Part shown: positions 9,438 through 19,531 of the stretch, in pieces
How the letters are laid out: each line of letters starts with the position of its first letter
Numbering within the stretch: position 1 is the stretch's first letter
Assembly (NCBI GenBank): GCA_000697455.1
Contig: JNET01032199.1
Location: 1-24,062, forward strand
Length of the DNA: 24,062 nucleotides
Source: Basidiobolus heterosporus B8920
Taxonomy: Eukaryota; Basidiobolomycota; Basidiobolomycetes; Basidiobolales; Basidiobolaceae
Reading direction: 5' to 3'
The notes under the pieces: generated by a model
Database searches by the model: none
The model's input: only the letters and a program-made list of their open reading frames with translations
Told to the model about the DNA's origin: nothing
Made by a program: the position numbers and the translations under genes

Positions 9438-10349
9438 ATGTCTGGTAGTCCAGAGATTATTGGAGAAGAAAATCATGTCGAGGCTGAGGCCGTTTTCACC
9501 ACCATGAACATCACCAACATTGTGAATCCCCCAACGAGTAAGAAACGAAAGGCACCCTCAGAAGAGAAGACCCCTGATCCTTCCAAAACACTCACAGCTG
9601 CTGCAAAAGATTCGGTTACTGTAGAGGATCGGTTTGACTTTGGTGAGGATTTTTCTTTTTGAAGGCCCAATTATTTTAGCCCAATACTTACCATAGAATC
9701 TCGGGGGTATTTCTTCTCTCCAGTCAAACTCAACAATGGCATTAGATTATTGAAGGCCGTAAAGCTGGGAGATTATGTAAATATGGGTGAGCAATACTCC
9801 AACGTACGAGTGTTTTTCTTGTTCTTTATTTATTGGTTACGACAAACGTTACTAACGTCGCTTTTTCAAAGATGTTACGCCACTGTAAGAAACAATGTGA
9901 AGGTAGTTTTCTAATCTAACCCAATGTTTTCTATTCTTATGAAGTTGGCTGAATTTTACTTTGCTAAAGAGGAAGTTCCAGACTCCGAAGACATCCAATC
10001 TGTATATAATTACTTGGCCTGGATCATCCATCCGCAAGAAGGGAGCAGTGATGTTGTGCCAACACCTCAACTACAACGAATCCTCAAGACCCTACTGCAT
10101 AACCTCTCTACCAAGATCATCACTTTAGGGTGCTTAGAACAACGTAAGCATGTTGCGCGTAAACTAGCTCTGGTGAAAGCCAACGTTGAAGGAATCGAGG
10201 TTAAAACCACGAGTAAGAAAAAGAAGACAGACAAAGATCGGCCAGCTTCAAGCAACCCCTTGAGTATCACTAGGCCAATGCTTGATCCATTCAAAGTAGC
10301 GGGAACGACTCCAACTGAATCCGACGAAGACTCGCAGTCACCTAAATAG
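9438..10349 (+). CDS. unrecognised protein, 242 residues, four exons
   Basis: I do not recognise this protein. Exons 9438-9642, 9724-9811, 9872-9902 and 9945-10349 join in phase. Introns 2 and 3 end behind good branch sites (TACTAAC near 9850, TCTAAC near 9915). The donor at 9812 (GTTTTT) is weak but is the only one that fits the phase. The N-terminal 65 residues are polar, with a basic KKRK run like a nuclear localisation signal. Next comes an alpha-helical middle (IRLLKAVKLGDYV, VRNNVKLAEFYFAKEE, QRILKTLLHNLSTKII) and a C-tail with KKKKTDK and an acidic, serine-rich end. If intron 1 were retained, a 74-residue form would end at 9662. A nuclear role is a guess from the basic runs only. Both ATG and stop are clear. 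Confidence 0.6.
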
Positions 10350-11025
10350 AAGCCATATCCCACAACCTCTTATTTCTCACCTCTCTCTACTGAGATCCAT
10401 TCAAACACCTGGCTCAATTAGACAAGATACCGTATGGGCCCATATAAATACACCACTTTCTACCACTTTACGTATATTTGATAAAACACCTTAATTTAAT
10501 ACAGCAACATGCTTATCTGTCGCTGAACTCTTGATTGATTGTCTTCTTTCTTACCATAGCGATCAATCGATAGTAATGCTTGATCGATCAAGCAGATAGG
10601 ATAAGGGCTAATGCAAAGAGTTGAAATTATCTTTAGGGTGATCAAGCGATAGTGATCGTGATCAGAACCCACAGTCAAGAGTTTCTCTGATTTGAGCTCG
10701 ATAGATGATCTCACATATTACTAAATACAGACAAAGACTTTCACACTTGTGAAGGGCGCTACGATAACGCTAAGCTAGTCGCAATCTTCACTGACAGTCA
10801 ACTTAAACAGAGGCTTATTCATTGTTTAAATGTTTATTGGGCCAAAAAACTACCAAGCCAATCGCATGTCGTAGTGTGTGAGGGTGATGTGATATACATG
10901 TACGTACTATATAGATTAATGCTGAGTGCAACCAAGATAAATGCTGTGGAGTAATAGGATGGAGAAGGTGGACTCAAGTAAGCCTCGATAAATGTACAAA
11001 ATGACCAGGAGTGGTGAGCCGCGCC
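10350..11025. other. intergenic, GATC-rich with a palindrome
   Basis: No gene is supported. This holds the 3' ends of the 9438 gene and of the AAAP transporter, whose minus-strand AATAAA lies near 10830. Between 10555 and 10670 GATC words are dense and one perfect palindrome occurs. I found no tRNA or other RNA gene by eye. Confidence 0.5.
10577..10594. repeat. perfect 18-bp palindrome
   Basis: TGCTTGATCGATCAAGCA is its own reverse complement. It sits between two related direct words (GATCAATCGATAGTAATG near 10561 and GATCAAGCGATAGTGATC near 10640). This is the layout of a dimeric protein-binding site or a cruciform, though no function is shown. Confidence 0.85.
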
Positions 11026-12318
11026 TTATTTGTCACTTTTTACATGATCTATCAGAGAGATAATCGCGTCTTTGGTTCCTAGGACACAAGCAATGGCAGA
11101 GACAACTATGATCAAAGCGCACCAGAGGAGTTCAGGCTTGCTCATAGAGCGAAGTCCGTGTAGCTTCAGGTAGAGGACAATAGGAGCAATAAAGATAATG
11201 ATCGAATAGGCGAGAGCACCAATTAAAGACATCAGATCGTTCACATATGGAAGGAACATGGCAACCAAGGCCAATACCACAATGATGGCTGTACGTAAAA
11301 TAGCACGGAGGGTGAATTCCTTTGAAGCGGAGTGGTACCTACGATCTATCCTCATCATGGTCTCTATCTCATAGGCGAAGCCGGTAAGATATAAGGGTGC
11401 GGCGAAGATGACGTGCAGTGTGATCATGATAATGGCGACATAGGTGGGGGGTGTTTGTGGCAAGCTTACATAGATTGGAGATTGCACAGTCTCACCATAT
11501 ACATAGTAGCCGCAGACCGAAATTAAGACATACATGGCACAAATGGTTAACATGGCCATAGCCAACACCTTGGGCCAAGACTTTGGATGAGCCATTCCAG
11601 ACTCAACGTGAGGATAAATGACATTGCCACCAAAGGAAAAGCAAATAGAGGCGAGAGCAAGAGGGAGGCCTGAAGAATTGAAGAACTGATGCGTAACGGT
11701 GTAACCCACTCTTTCATGCAGATCGACAAAGCCTACAACCACAGCCACAACAACAACCACTAGCGTGGCCAAAGCACCAAAGGCTGACATTAAGGCAATT
11801 TCTTTGATAGACTTCAAGCTAACAAATGGAATCCAAATAGCCACGGCAGAAATGATCACCCACATCTTTAAACCGATATCAACGCCGAGTTTTTGAACAA
11901 GACTGTCGATGTTCATACCGGCCAAAAGAATATACACACATCCAGTACCAAGTAAAATGGAATAGTTGAAGGTTCTAATGAAGTATTTGCCGATTTTTCC
12001 AAACGCCGCCTCGGCGATAGAAGGATAGTCCTGTAATCTGGAGACCCCATTATAATACAGACTCTTGATTAATAGATTACCAGCGTAGATCGCGGCAATT
12101 GTGAAAAATACAATCAGGATAACTGCAAACCAACCACCTTGATGTAAGGCAAGAGGTAACTGTAAGGTGCCACTACCAGCAATGACACACACAATGTTGG
12201 CAAAGGCTCCAAAGGAAGATCCAGTCCGTGCATGGCCAGGTACGTCTTCATACTCGAGCTGATGAATATCCTTGGCTTCTTGATTAGTGACTACTTCTTT
12301 ATCCGCAAAGGTAGACAT
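11026..12318 (-). CDS. amino acid/auxin permease (AAAP) family transporter
   Basis: This is a 430-residue Aa_trans (AAAP) carrier, the family that includes yeast vacuolar Avt proteins and plasma-membrane amino acid permeases. The N-tail is acidic and cytosolic (about 45 residues). TM1 carries the family motif IVCVIAGSGTLQLPLALHQG, and roughly ten further hydrophobic segments follow, including ALASICFSFGGNVIYPHVES, the family's usual TM6 region, and PYVNDLMSLIGALAYSIIIF. ATG 12318 starts MSTFADKEV. The frame runs on to 12423, but the added residues would be hydrophobic and non-family. TATAAAAAG at 12431-12439 on the minus strand places the transcript start just beyond, so that stretch is probably 5' leader. 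The gene has no introns. Substrate and membrane (vacuole or plasma membrane) are not known. Confidence 0.9.
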   Translation of the reverse strand: MSTFADKEVVTNQEAKDIHQLEYEDVPGHARTGSSFGAFANIVCVIAGSGTLQLPLALHQGGWFAVILIVFFTIAAIYAGNLLIKSLYYNGVSRLQDYPSIAEAAFGKIGKYFIRTFNYSILLGTGCVYILLAGMNIDSLVQKLGVDIGLKMWVIISAVAIWIPFVSLKSIKEIALMSAFGALATLVVVVVAVVVGFVDLHERVGYTVTHQFFNSSGLPLALASICFSFGGNVIYPHVESGMAHPKSWPKVLAMAMLTICAMYVLISVCGYYVYGETVQSPIYVSLPQTPPTYVAIIMITLHVIFAAPLYLTGFAYEIETMMRIDRRYHSASKEFTLRAILRTAIIVVLALVAMFLPYVNDLMSLIGALAYSIIIFIAPIVLYLKLHGLRSMSKPELLWCALIIVVSAIACVLGTKDAIISLIDHVKSDK

Positions 12319-12430
12319 GTTACAGACCGGAATAAATGTATAGATATGGAAGTATCGAGGAGTAAGGTAAAGAATCAAGTAGCTGAAGTATGAAGGCGAT
12401 AGTTCAATGAATAGGCTTACCAACCACCTG

Positions 12431-12439
12431 CTTTTTATA
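12431..12439 (-). promoter_or_regulatory. TATA box of the AAAP transporter gene
   Basis: TATAAAAAG on the minus strand lies 113 nt upstream of ATG 12318. A GTAAGC just inside the presumed leader (near 12418) could open a 5' leader intron. Confidence 0.4.
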
Positions 12440-12845
12440 ATGATTTTTCAAATGCCGGGCCCTCACGTTACACAGGATTGAGATGAAATTTAGACATCAT
12501 AGAGTCCAGTAAAACAAGCAATACAAATTGAAGCAAATATAGTCGAATTGTAACGTTGCTCAACGGTTATGTGAAATCACCTGAATTCTTTGGATTAACT
12601 TGGAACATCGTCCAGAAAGGATATAATGATCTTCTGAGCCAAAGACACGCTACAAGCAAAAGGAAGTAGACGTGAGAGTTAAACTGTAGCTAGTTGTGGA
12701 TAGACTCTAGCCCTAAGTACCTGTTGCCGTTTAACCCGATTCAAAACTAATCTATATACGTCGATAAATAAAAAAATCAACCTAAATACCCCACACTTGA
12801 TAACCATATTTACGCGATAGACTTGCAACCAGCAACACTAATCAT

Positions 12846-12893
12846 GTGGTCATAAATATAATCATAAATACCGTCATGAATACAGTCATGAAG
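12846..12893. repeat. 12-bp imperfect tandem repeat, four units
   Basis: The four units are GTGGTCATAAAT, ATAATCATAAAT, ACCGTCATGAAT and ACAGTCATGAAG. All share TCATRAA in register at period 12. Divergence between units suggests an older array than the minisatellite at 8061. Confidence 0.85.
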
Positions 12894-13286
12894 ATATAAC
12901 ACTTTCGTCACTAATAGCCATTAATTGATATTGACTTATCACCAGATTTGGTCCATTTTGTTTAACAGGTTTAGTCTTGCTAAATTCTTGCTTAATTATC
13001 CTCGATTAGCATTATCGCTGATTAGGTAGCGCAGAGTCCATCAAGCAGCAGTAGATCCACAGTAGAGCAAAGAATAAGTGAGATCTCTAAAACCTATCTC
13101 CAAAACCGACAAAGCGTGTTACTTAAAGCCAAATCTGTCTATCATCATTCATGGAGCTGTCCCAAGTTGGAATTTCCACTGATGCCCTCTCGCCTGACTC
13201 AATGTCTTAAACCAATCTACCAATCTCCTCCCATGTTCTTGCAGAAAAATTTGGCGATAGTGGTCAGTTGATCTGATGATCGATAG

Positions 13287-13334
13287 AGATAGCTTCGGTT
13301 TTCCCAGGCTAACAGAATCCCGAAGCAGTTATCT
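13287..13334. other. imperfect inverted repeat (hairpin)
   Basis: AGATAGCTTCGG at 13287-13298 pairs with CCGAAGCAGTTATCT at 13320-13334: seven base pairs at the loop side and five at the base, with a three-base bulge and a loop of about 21. It could be chance in 1.5 kb of non-coding DNA. Confidence 0.4.
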
Positions 13335-13794
13335 TACAGATCCATCCTTCTTGTTTTGTTTGCGTACATTTTACTGCTTAACCAGATCGTTGATTGAGGA
13401 ACCCAAACGTGGGGGGTGGGAAAAAATGTCAAACCAGTTATGATCGGATCAGATGAGATAATCGTGGGAAATCTGGTGAATGCTTGACCCTGAGAAAATG
13501 TGAGTTACTAGACAAACCGTTTGCTGTGAAGTCATTCTGAATGTATTGATTTGTACCATGATGTAACGATTAATTTCACCGATATTACATGTTTTGAGTT
13601 AATACGTGTTTTTATGTTGCCCTACCCTTAGTTCACATCACGAAATAAATCACAGTTAAAGGCTAAGATCACAACTATTTATAGTATTTCGGAATATCTA
13701 GCTTGACATGCTGCTTGGTGATGAAGCTATGCAACTACTTCTGGAATATTGTGTGCTTTTATTATTAAACAAGTAGGGTGGACATGGTATGTTG

Positions 13795-14491
13795 AATTTT
13801 TGGAAGCAAAGGCGTACTGAGTGCTTAGTCTTTTTGATCTCTTCCTTTCTCTCGCGTTGAGATTTTGCGCTTGAGAGAAAATGTGACGTTTACGTGGAAG
13901 GGTGAGAGGAGTAACAAGACGCTGGATCTTAGGTGCCTTAGTATAAGGCTACTTATCAGCGTTCTTGGGTTGAACCTCACGACGTAATGACAAACTTGCG
14001 GGCAACGTCATTCTTGGTAAGGTTGAATATCTTTGTTAGTTTGGAAGCTCTCTCGGGACCTAAGTGCTTAGGGACAATAGAGTCGGCCAAACCAGGGAGA
14101 TCTTATCCACCCTGCTTGACAGTAACCAAGGAAAGAACATAGAGATCAGCTCCAACAATAAAATCACGGGCACTCTTTCTCTTACGTTCACCAGCGTGAC
14201 GAGTAGGATAGCAAGAGTGACCCTTATGCAATAGATGAACACGATGAGGAAGAAGGATGCCCTGCTTGTAGTTGCCACCAGTAATGCGGAAGACGTAGTC
14301 CTCAAATTCGCCAATAAGAGAATCGCCTGGAATTTCACTAGACCTGCATTTGTCATAGAAAACACGACTAGAACAATATCGTTGGATAATCTTGACAAAT
14401 GGAATGGAAGCTGGTGTCATAAGTACACTTTACGTTTGTCATCGATTTCAATAATCTTTTAACAACCGGTGGCTGAGTTGGCAATGTTCAA
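13795..14491 (-). pseudogene. RPS6: decayed copy of 40S ribosomal protein S6
   Basis: The minus strand encodes most of S6 in fragments. In order: LNIANSATGC and KIIEIDDKRKV (frame from 14491), FYDKC...SSEIPGDSL and DYVFRITGGNYKQG, then LLPHRVHLL.KGHSCY, GERKRKSARDFIVGADL, DLPGLADSIVPKHLGPERAS, KIFNLTKNDVARKFVI, QPKNADK, PYTKAPKIQRLVTPLTL. A stop replaces Gln after SATGC. About 60 foreign bases follow KRKV. Some six residues are missing after YKQG. A stop follows VKQGG, and the frame shifts after KFVI, with another stop after NADK. The start codon is lost and the end fades near 13800. No introns interrupt it, so it is either a retrocopy or the relic of an intronless gene. No A-tail is seen. 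A working S6 gene must exist elsewhere. Confidence 0.93.
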
Positions 14492-15007
14492 CTGTAATAT
14501 TCTTAGATAGTCAGCAAACTGACTGAACTATTTTGAACACAACGATGATATAGTAAAGGCCACGTGGATTGTTGATGGATGGGCGAGCATTCCAATCGAA
14601 CCTATTCCATTCTACTCTACTCTACTCTATGATGCCGGTATTACCTTCACGTTAGATGAAAAGCGTAGATGTTACGCTTTCGCGGAAGAAGAGACCAACC
14701 AATATCTGACTATATTTTTATCATGGACATGTTCTCCCATATAATTCCCGTTGATTCTTGTTGTTAAAAGAAATTCAAAATTGATTTAATTGGCAAGAAA
14801 ATTATAGCTAGTTCTTTGCGAAAAATATCACTTGTTTGTTTACTCGATTCTTCTTACCCAGTAATGTTTAGTATGTAAATCCACAGTCTAATACTGACTA
14901 GGATGCTTCAATTTAAATATATTAAAACCATTTCATTTATAACCTTAATCTGTTACTGTTAGCAATTCTATTCAGCGTTAATTTTTACAGAAGAAAGCTC
15001 GAAGGGT
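14492..15007. other. intergenic, upstream of the STIL-like gene
   Basis: No gene is supported. A TCTAC tract of four units lies at 14610-14629. AT-rich sequence precedes the STIL-like ATG. I see no clear core promoter. Confidence 0.5.
14610..14629. repeat. TCTAC pentanucleotide repeat
   Basis: About four TCTAC units follow each other, the last ending in TCTAT. Confidence 0.85.
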
Positions 15008-18000
15008 ATGGCGAGCCATACGCCCAAATCTTCCAATGGTTCTCACTACTCTCCACGTGTTGCTCTTCCTCAACCAAAACCACTACCTACAAGTATGAAA
15101 GTGAGTGTTCCCACTGACAGCCCAGTACCTTCTCAACTGAGGCCACGTCCACATCCACTTTCTCAAAATATTGAGTTGGTTAAAGATCCATCACCATCAA
15201 CTTCTTCACAAAAAGAACATACCAAAGCTAATTCAACCTCGCCTCAAACCCACTTACAAAAGTTGGCTACTGCTGAGCAAACAGAACTTGCTGAACGAAC
15301 ACCAGTACGTCTTATTCGCCAAGTTACTAGCAATCTAAACTTGATAAATGGTGACATGAAGGTAAATGTGTCTGAAAGAACCATTATTGTGGACCCCAAG
15401 ACTCCCTGTACCGAGAGCGACTCGAGTTTGAACGTTTCCATAGGTAGTCCTGTAGACTCTTCGAGTTTATCGACCGATTCCAGTCCTTTCAAGATGTAAG
15501 TTTCTATTTTGCTCTTGTTGAACTATTCTGCTCTTGTACTAACTGATACCTCAGTCACCAGTCATCCAAAAGAGGAGTGGTATATAGTTTCTCACCGGAA
15601 AGCTTGTTGACCCGTACCTTATACATCGGAGCTACTGCCTTGATCACCGCGGTGCAATACTTCACCAAAGTTTCTTGTGAGACAGGCTTCATTATTGGCC
15701 AAAGCGAGGAGGAGTCAGATGCATCAGTATTTTTGGATAGATTCGATCCTGGGAGGAAGTATTACGAGACCGAAAACAAAGTTCCGACCACAATGTTGAA
15801 TGAAGATCTTCTATATGAGGTAAATTGAGCGATCTTGATAGCAAGTGAACGTCTAGATGTATGTCTGAATATACAACTACTTATTAGATCGTCAATATAC
15901 CAAGCAAAGAAGCAAAGGTTGATTCAATCACAATGCAATTTGGCAAAGCGTTAGAGGTAACTATTTTGTTGGATCTATTGTAAAGAGGCATCATTCTAAG
16001 AGGTTCTTAAGGAATTAGATAGACAGCTCACCAGTTTAACTAGCCAGCCTTCATCCTTGACCTCAATCTTCTTCACATGTTTTTTGCAAAACGGTGGCCA
16101 GAGAAGCGTGAATTGTAAGTATATTTCAAGACCTTCCAGAAGATGAGAGAAAATGACGGATTTTATTTAGGCAACGTACTTGTTCCGAATGTACATTTTA
16201 GAGTTAGGCACATCAAACCGCTTAAAGTTGCGGAAGGAGAGATCCTGGATTCATTGAGTTATAGCCATTGTCAGGACGAAAGAATCGGGTAATTTCTACA
16301 GCGACGGTTGATGATCTACTCAATTCCCTAATGGATATACTGAATATCGATAGGTATATCATGCTGGACAACTCTGGCTTGTTGAATGTAGTTTCCGAAG
16401 AAAGTGTCAGGAAGAAGCAAAGCAGAATAGTTGGACTGTAGGTCTTCAAGCTCCATACTTAAGGAGTTCCCTTCTTATTAACCCTCCATTTTAATAGATG
16501 GGCATCCAGCATGCAGATATCCGATAGTAGGCTGGTCGATAAGATTGTCCAGTATATAGCATGGAGGTGGAAAAGGAACGGGAACAAGTCTGACACAAGG
16601 CCTATGATTCTGTTGCTCTTTGATTTCAATCCTGCCTCCGAGTCTCTGAACCAAGTGTTTCTAGAGTGTTTGCCTAAGGTTTGATTCAAATTCCCCGCTA
16701 CCTTTACGTGCTTTTTTCTTAGTTTTTGTACTTGGCAGATGGAGCACCCAAAATACCTTGCCTACAGTTGTTGGAAACAGATCGCAGAGGATGATTCTGG
16801 ACCGTTAAGATTTGACTCGTGGGAATTCAAAGTCGATCTAAGCCCAGCTTTCCAGAGAAGCATAGAAGACCGCTTCGGTATAAAGATTTCATCAAGTGTC
16901 AGTAGACCAGAGTTTAGCCTTTTGGAGAGTCCGCAGACGCCGTCACGAGAGAAGAGTCCCGTTCCTCACGAATCTATTGTTCGTGATCATAGTGGTATAT
17001 CTTCTGTAACCGTTGACTCTGCCGCTTACAAATCGAATGATACCCTAAATGATTCTCCTTATTACCAATTGCACAACTCGAGCCGTACTCCACCGACAGA
17101 TAGAAATGAGCGAGATCACCAACATGCCGGACACACCCCCCATCCCAGTAAGGTTTCATCAATTTCTCCGACATACCACAAAGCCAACGATAGTATCTTG
17201 CTGAGAAACTCCCGAGGCCCCCGAGTCACCTTTGCGTCCCAAGAAGAGGTGATATTAGACGAGGACTCTCTTGAGAGTTCCAATATGACTGTAGAGGATC
17301 GTTCTAATACGACCCCATCACGTATATTTGCCCAGGTAACTGAGAGCCCTAGGATAGACAATCTTTCCCCCGGTTCAGAATTGATACCCGCATATCAATC
17401 CGAAGATAATCGAATTCATTCTAATTGCGATGGTAGTATCTTTAAGTCTGGCCATTTACCACCTATGTCAGTAGTAACCGATTCTTCTTTTGATTCAGAG
17501 AAATACTATTGCGATTATAGCCCACCGTCAACTGAAGATATTTACCGCAAGAACTATCATTATCACGAGACCCCTTCCAAATGTCACCATTACTCCAACC
17601 ACCAAATCCTAAACATGCTCAAAACCCACTCGAGATCTTCCAATCTATGCACTTCAGCTCAACCCTTCATCATGAATTGCGACACAAGTAGTCCTCTGGA
17701 AAAGGGAAAGGGCTTGAATGAGAAATCCGGCATTTATGATGAATCTTCCAAGCAACTCAAAGAATACCCAGGTCCGTATTTGTTTGAATGCTCTTACTGT
17801 CGTAATAGAAAACCTCGTGTTGAATATATGTGTGCCGATTGTCGTTCAAATGACACCAGGGTACCAAACATATACCATACACAAACACAAAGAAATTCTA
17901 TTGACGGTCCAAGTAGATACCACCAAAAAATCACCAAGACTTGTTCACAGTTACACCACGTTCAGAATCCTAAAGAAAGATACTCGGGGTCTTCTCCAGC

Positions 18001-19303
18001 GTTATGTAAATGTGGAGGTTTGGTCGCAGATTCTGTACACTTGGCTTTACCAGAAACATCTAGTCTGGAGTCAGTTGAAGATATGACCAAAGTGCCTCAT
18101 AGTCCAGCTAAAGAACCAATTTTGATGGACTGGAGAGGTAGGCACTATGCTAGAAACCCCCAGCATTCCTTAGTCTTGGATGGCGAAATTGCTGAAAGAA
18201 CAGACTTGGATAGATATGACTTTCATAATGATTGTAAGTTAGTTAAAGATCTGTCATCAGTTACAAACTCAGTATCAGAACGTCGGCAATCAAGCGGTAA
18301 AGCTAACAGGCTAACGAAAAGTGAGGCAGAATCTAATGAATGTGAAGCAAGATTGAACTTTTTACAACAGCAGATCGATCAGCTTAAACTACAAATTGCT
18401 AACAGCAGAGATGAGCCCTCTCCTTCGAATACTAATCAAGTCGAGACGATACTTTACCAACATATTGCAACGAATACTACAGCGTTGAGCCAAGATTCCG
18501 TCAAAGAACTATCTCACCGGGATGTTGGAGTAAATATCACTCACACCGCCCAGCATTTCAGCATTAAACGGAATGAAAGCCATTCCTCAAACAAACCAGC
18601 TGCAGAGACAAAAAGGAAATCACGAAGCCGAGAACAACGCTTACAAATCACCAAACTACTACGTAGAGTCAACGAGATCTTAGTAGAGAATGGGGATACC
18701 ATGCTGGATGAAAGTTTAGACATGGGTGAGGAAAGTGAGGACATATATGTGGCGGAAGTCGCTTCTACCTCTGATGAAGTGGTGACTGAAGGGATAAAAG
18801 ACAAGATCGCTAGTATAATATCCAACCCTGAGGAAAGCTTTTCCCTGTGTGAAACTGATCAGCCTCTACATGTTGAAACACCACAAGTGCAAACTGAATG
18901 TTATCGTGCAACCGCTTCTCGGTCATACCGAACAAGAGAGAGCGTAAGCAAAGATCCCACAAATCAACGTACAACCGCTATGGTACGAGATATGCAGACG
19001 CAAACTAGTCAAATACTAGAGAAATCGGTTTTTCTTCCCAAAAAAGGAAAAGCCGCCGGTCAAAAACCCCTATTAAATTTAGCTCAAGAGCAAACCTCGT
19101 CGCAAACCAAACAATCACACACTCCAAGAAATCAAGACTCGAGAATATTCATTGAGGAGATCGCTGATACAACAGACACAACAGAAACAACAGAAACGTA
19201 TTCAAATAATACGAAAGGATTTACTCGGAATCCTGTGTTGCGAGTCCGTAATCTGGACGTAGATTCCGCTCGTTTTACCGAAGGATCACATGTCAGTTAC
19301 TAG
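15008..19303 (+). CDS. STIL: STIL/Ana2/SAS-5-like centriole assembly protein
   Basis: STIL (Ana2, SAS-5) links the Plk4 kinase to SAS-6 when a new centriole starts. Exons 15008-15495, 15555-15819, 15888-15956, 16003-16114, 16171-16288, 16354-16437, 16498-16678 and 16739-19303 join in phase to 1293 residues; human STIL has about 1287. The N-terminal 160 residues are polar and disordered. The STIL N-domain follows, with FIIGQSEEESDASVFLDRFD then PGRK (human LLGSLTADEDEEGV..VDRFDPGRE) and RIGYIMLDN...RIVGLWASSM (human YGYLTMDE...LVGIWLSGI). The long tail has a short coiled coil near residue 975 (ARLNFLQQQIDQLKLQI), like the STIL coiled coil that binds Plk4. It also has a CSYC-x10-CADC pair near residue 790, and MQTQTSQ near 1191, a dynein light chain LC8-type TQT motif as in Ana2. 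I could not find the STAN motif. The exon chain is strong; detail in the tail is inference. Confidence 0.85.
19169..19195 (+). repeat. 9-bp coding repeat in the STIL-like C-tail
   Basis: ACAACAGAC and two ACAACAGAA units encode TTD-TTE-TTE. The array is in frame, so unit changes would only alter the length of a disordered Thr/Asp/Glu stretch. Confidence 0.85.
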
Positions 19304-19531
19304 ATGGGATTCATTTTTGAACGCAACTAACCCTAACATTCACTTATGCGTATCATTTAGGATGCTGTAGATAGAATTGTTAACCGATATCTTCAAGGAT
19401 AGTGCACTTTGGATGCATGTACATACTCGAACACACTTTATTTAGCAATGATGGTCTATTTAACTTTTCTGAGGACATTAAGGTTGTTAGATGCGTGAGC
19501 AAAGAACGATTATAAATACTAGAAACCCCTC

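Larger units (their letters stand above)
12319..13794. other. gene-free stretch
   Basis: No coding region is supported on either strand over about 1.5 kb. It holds the promoter of the AAAP gene, a 12-bp tandem repeat, one hairpin-forming stretch and several GATC-containing words near 13270 and 13445. A run of six G at 13411-13416 followed by GGG is the only marked G-rich spot. Confidence 0.5.

Noticed and set aside
14235-14462. Plus-strand open frame over the S6 relic
   Set aside because: It is the antisense of a recognisable ribosomal protein S6 copy.
17718-18086. Alternative plus-strand frame within the STIL-like last exon
   Set aside because: Lies wholly inside the longer in-phase exon and has no independent signal.
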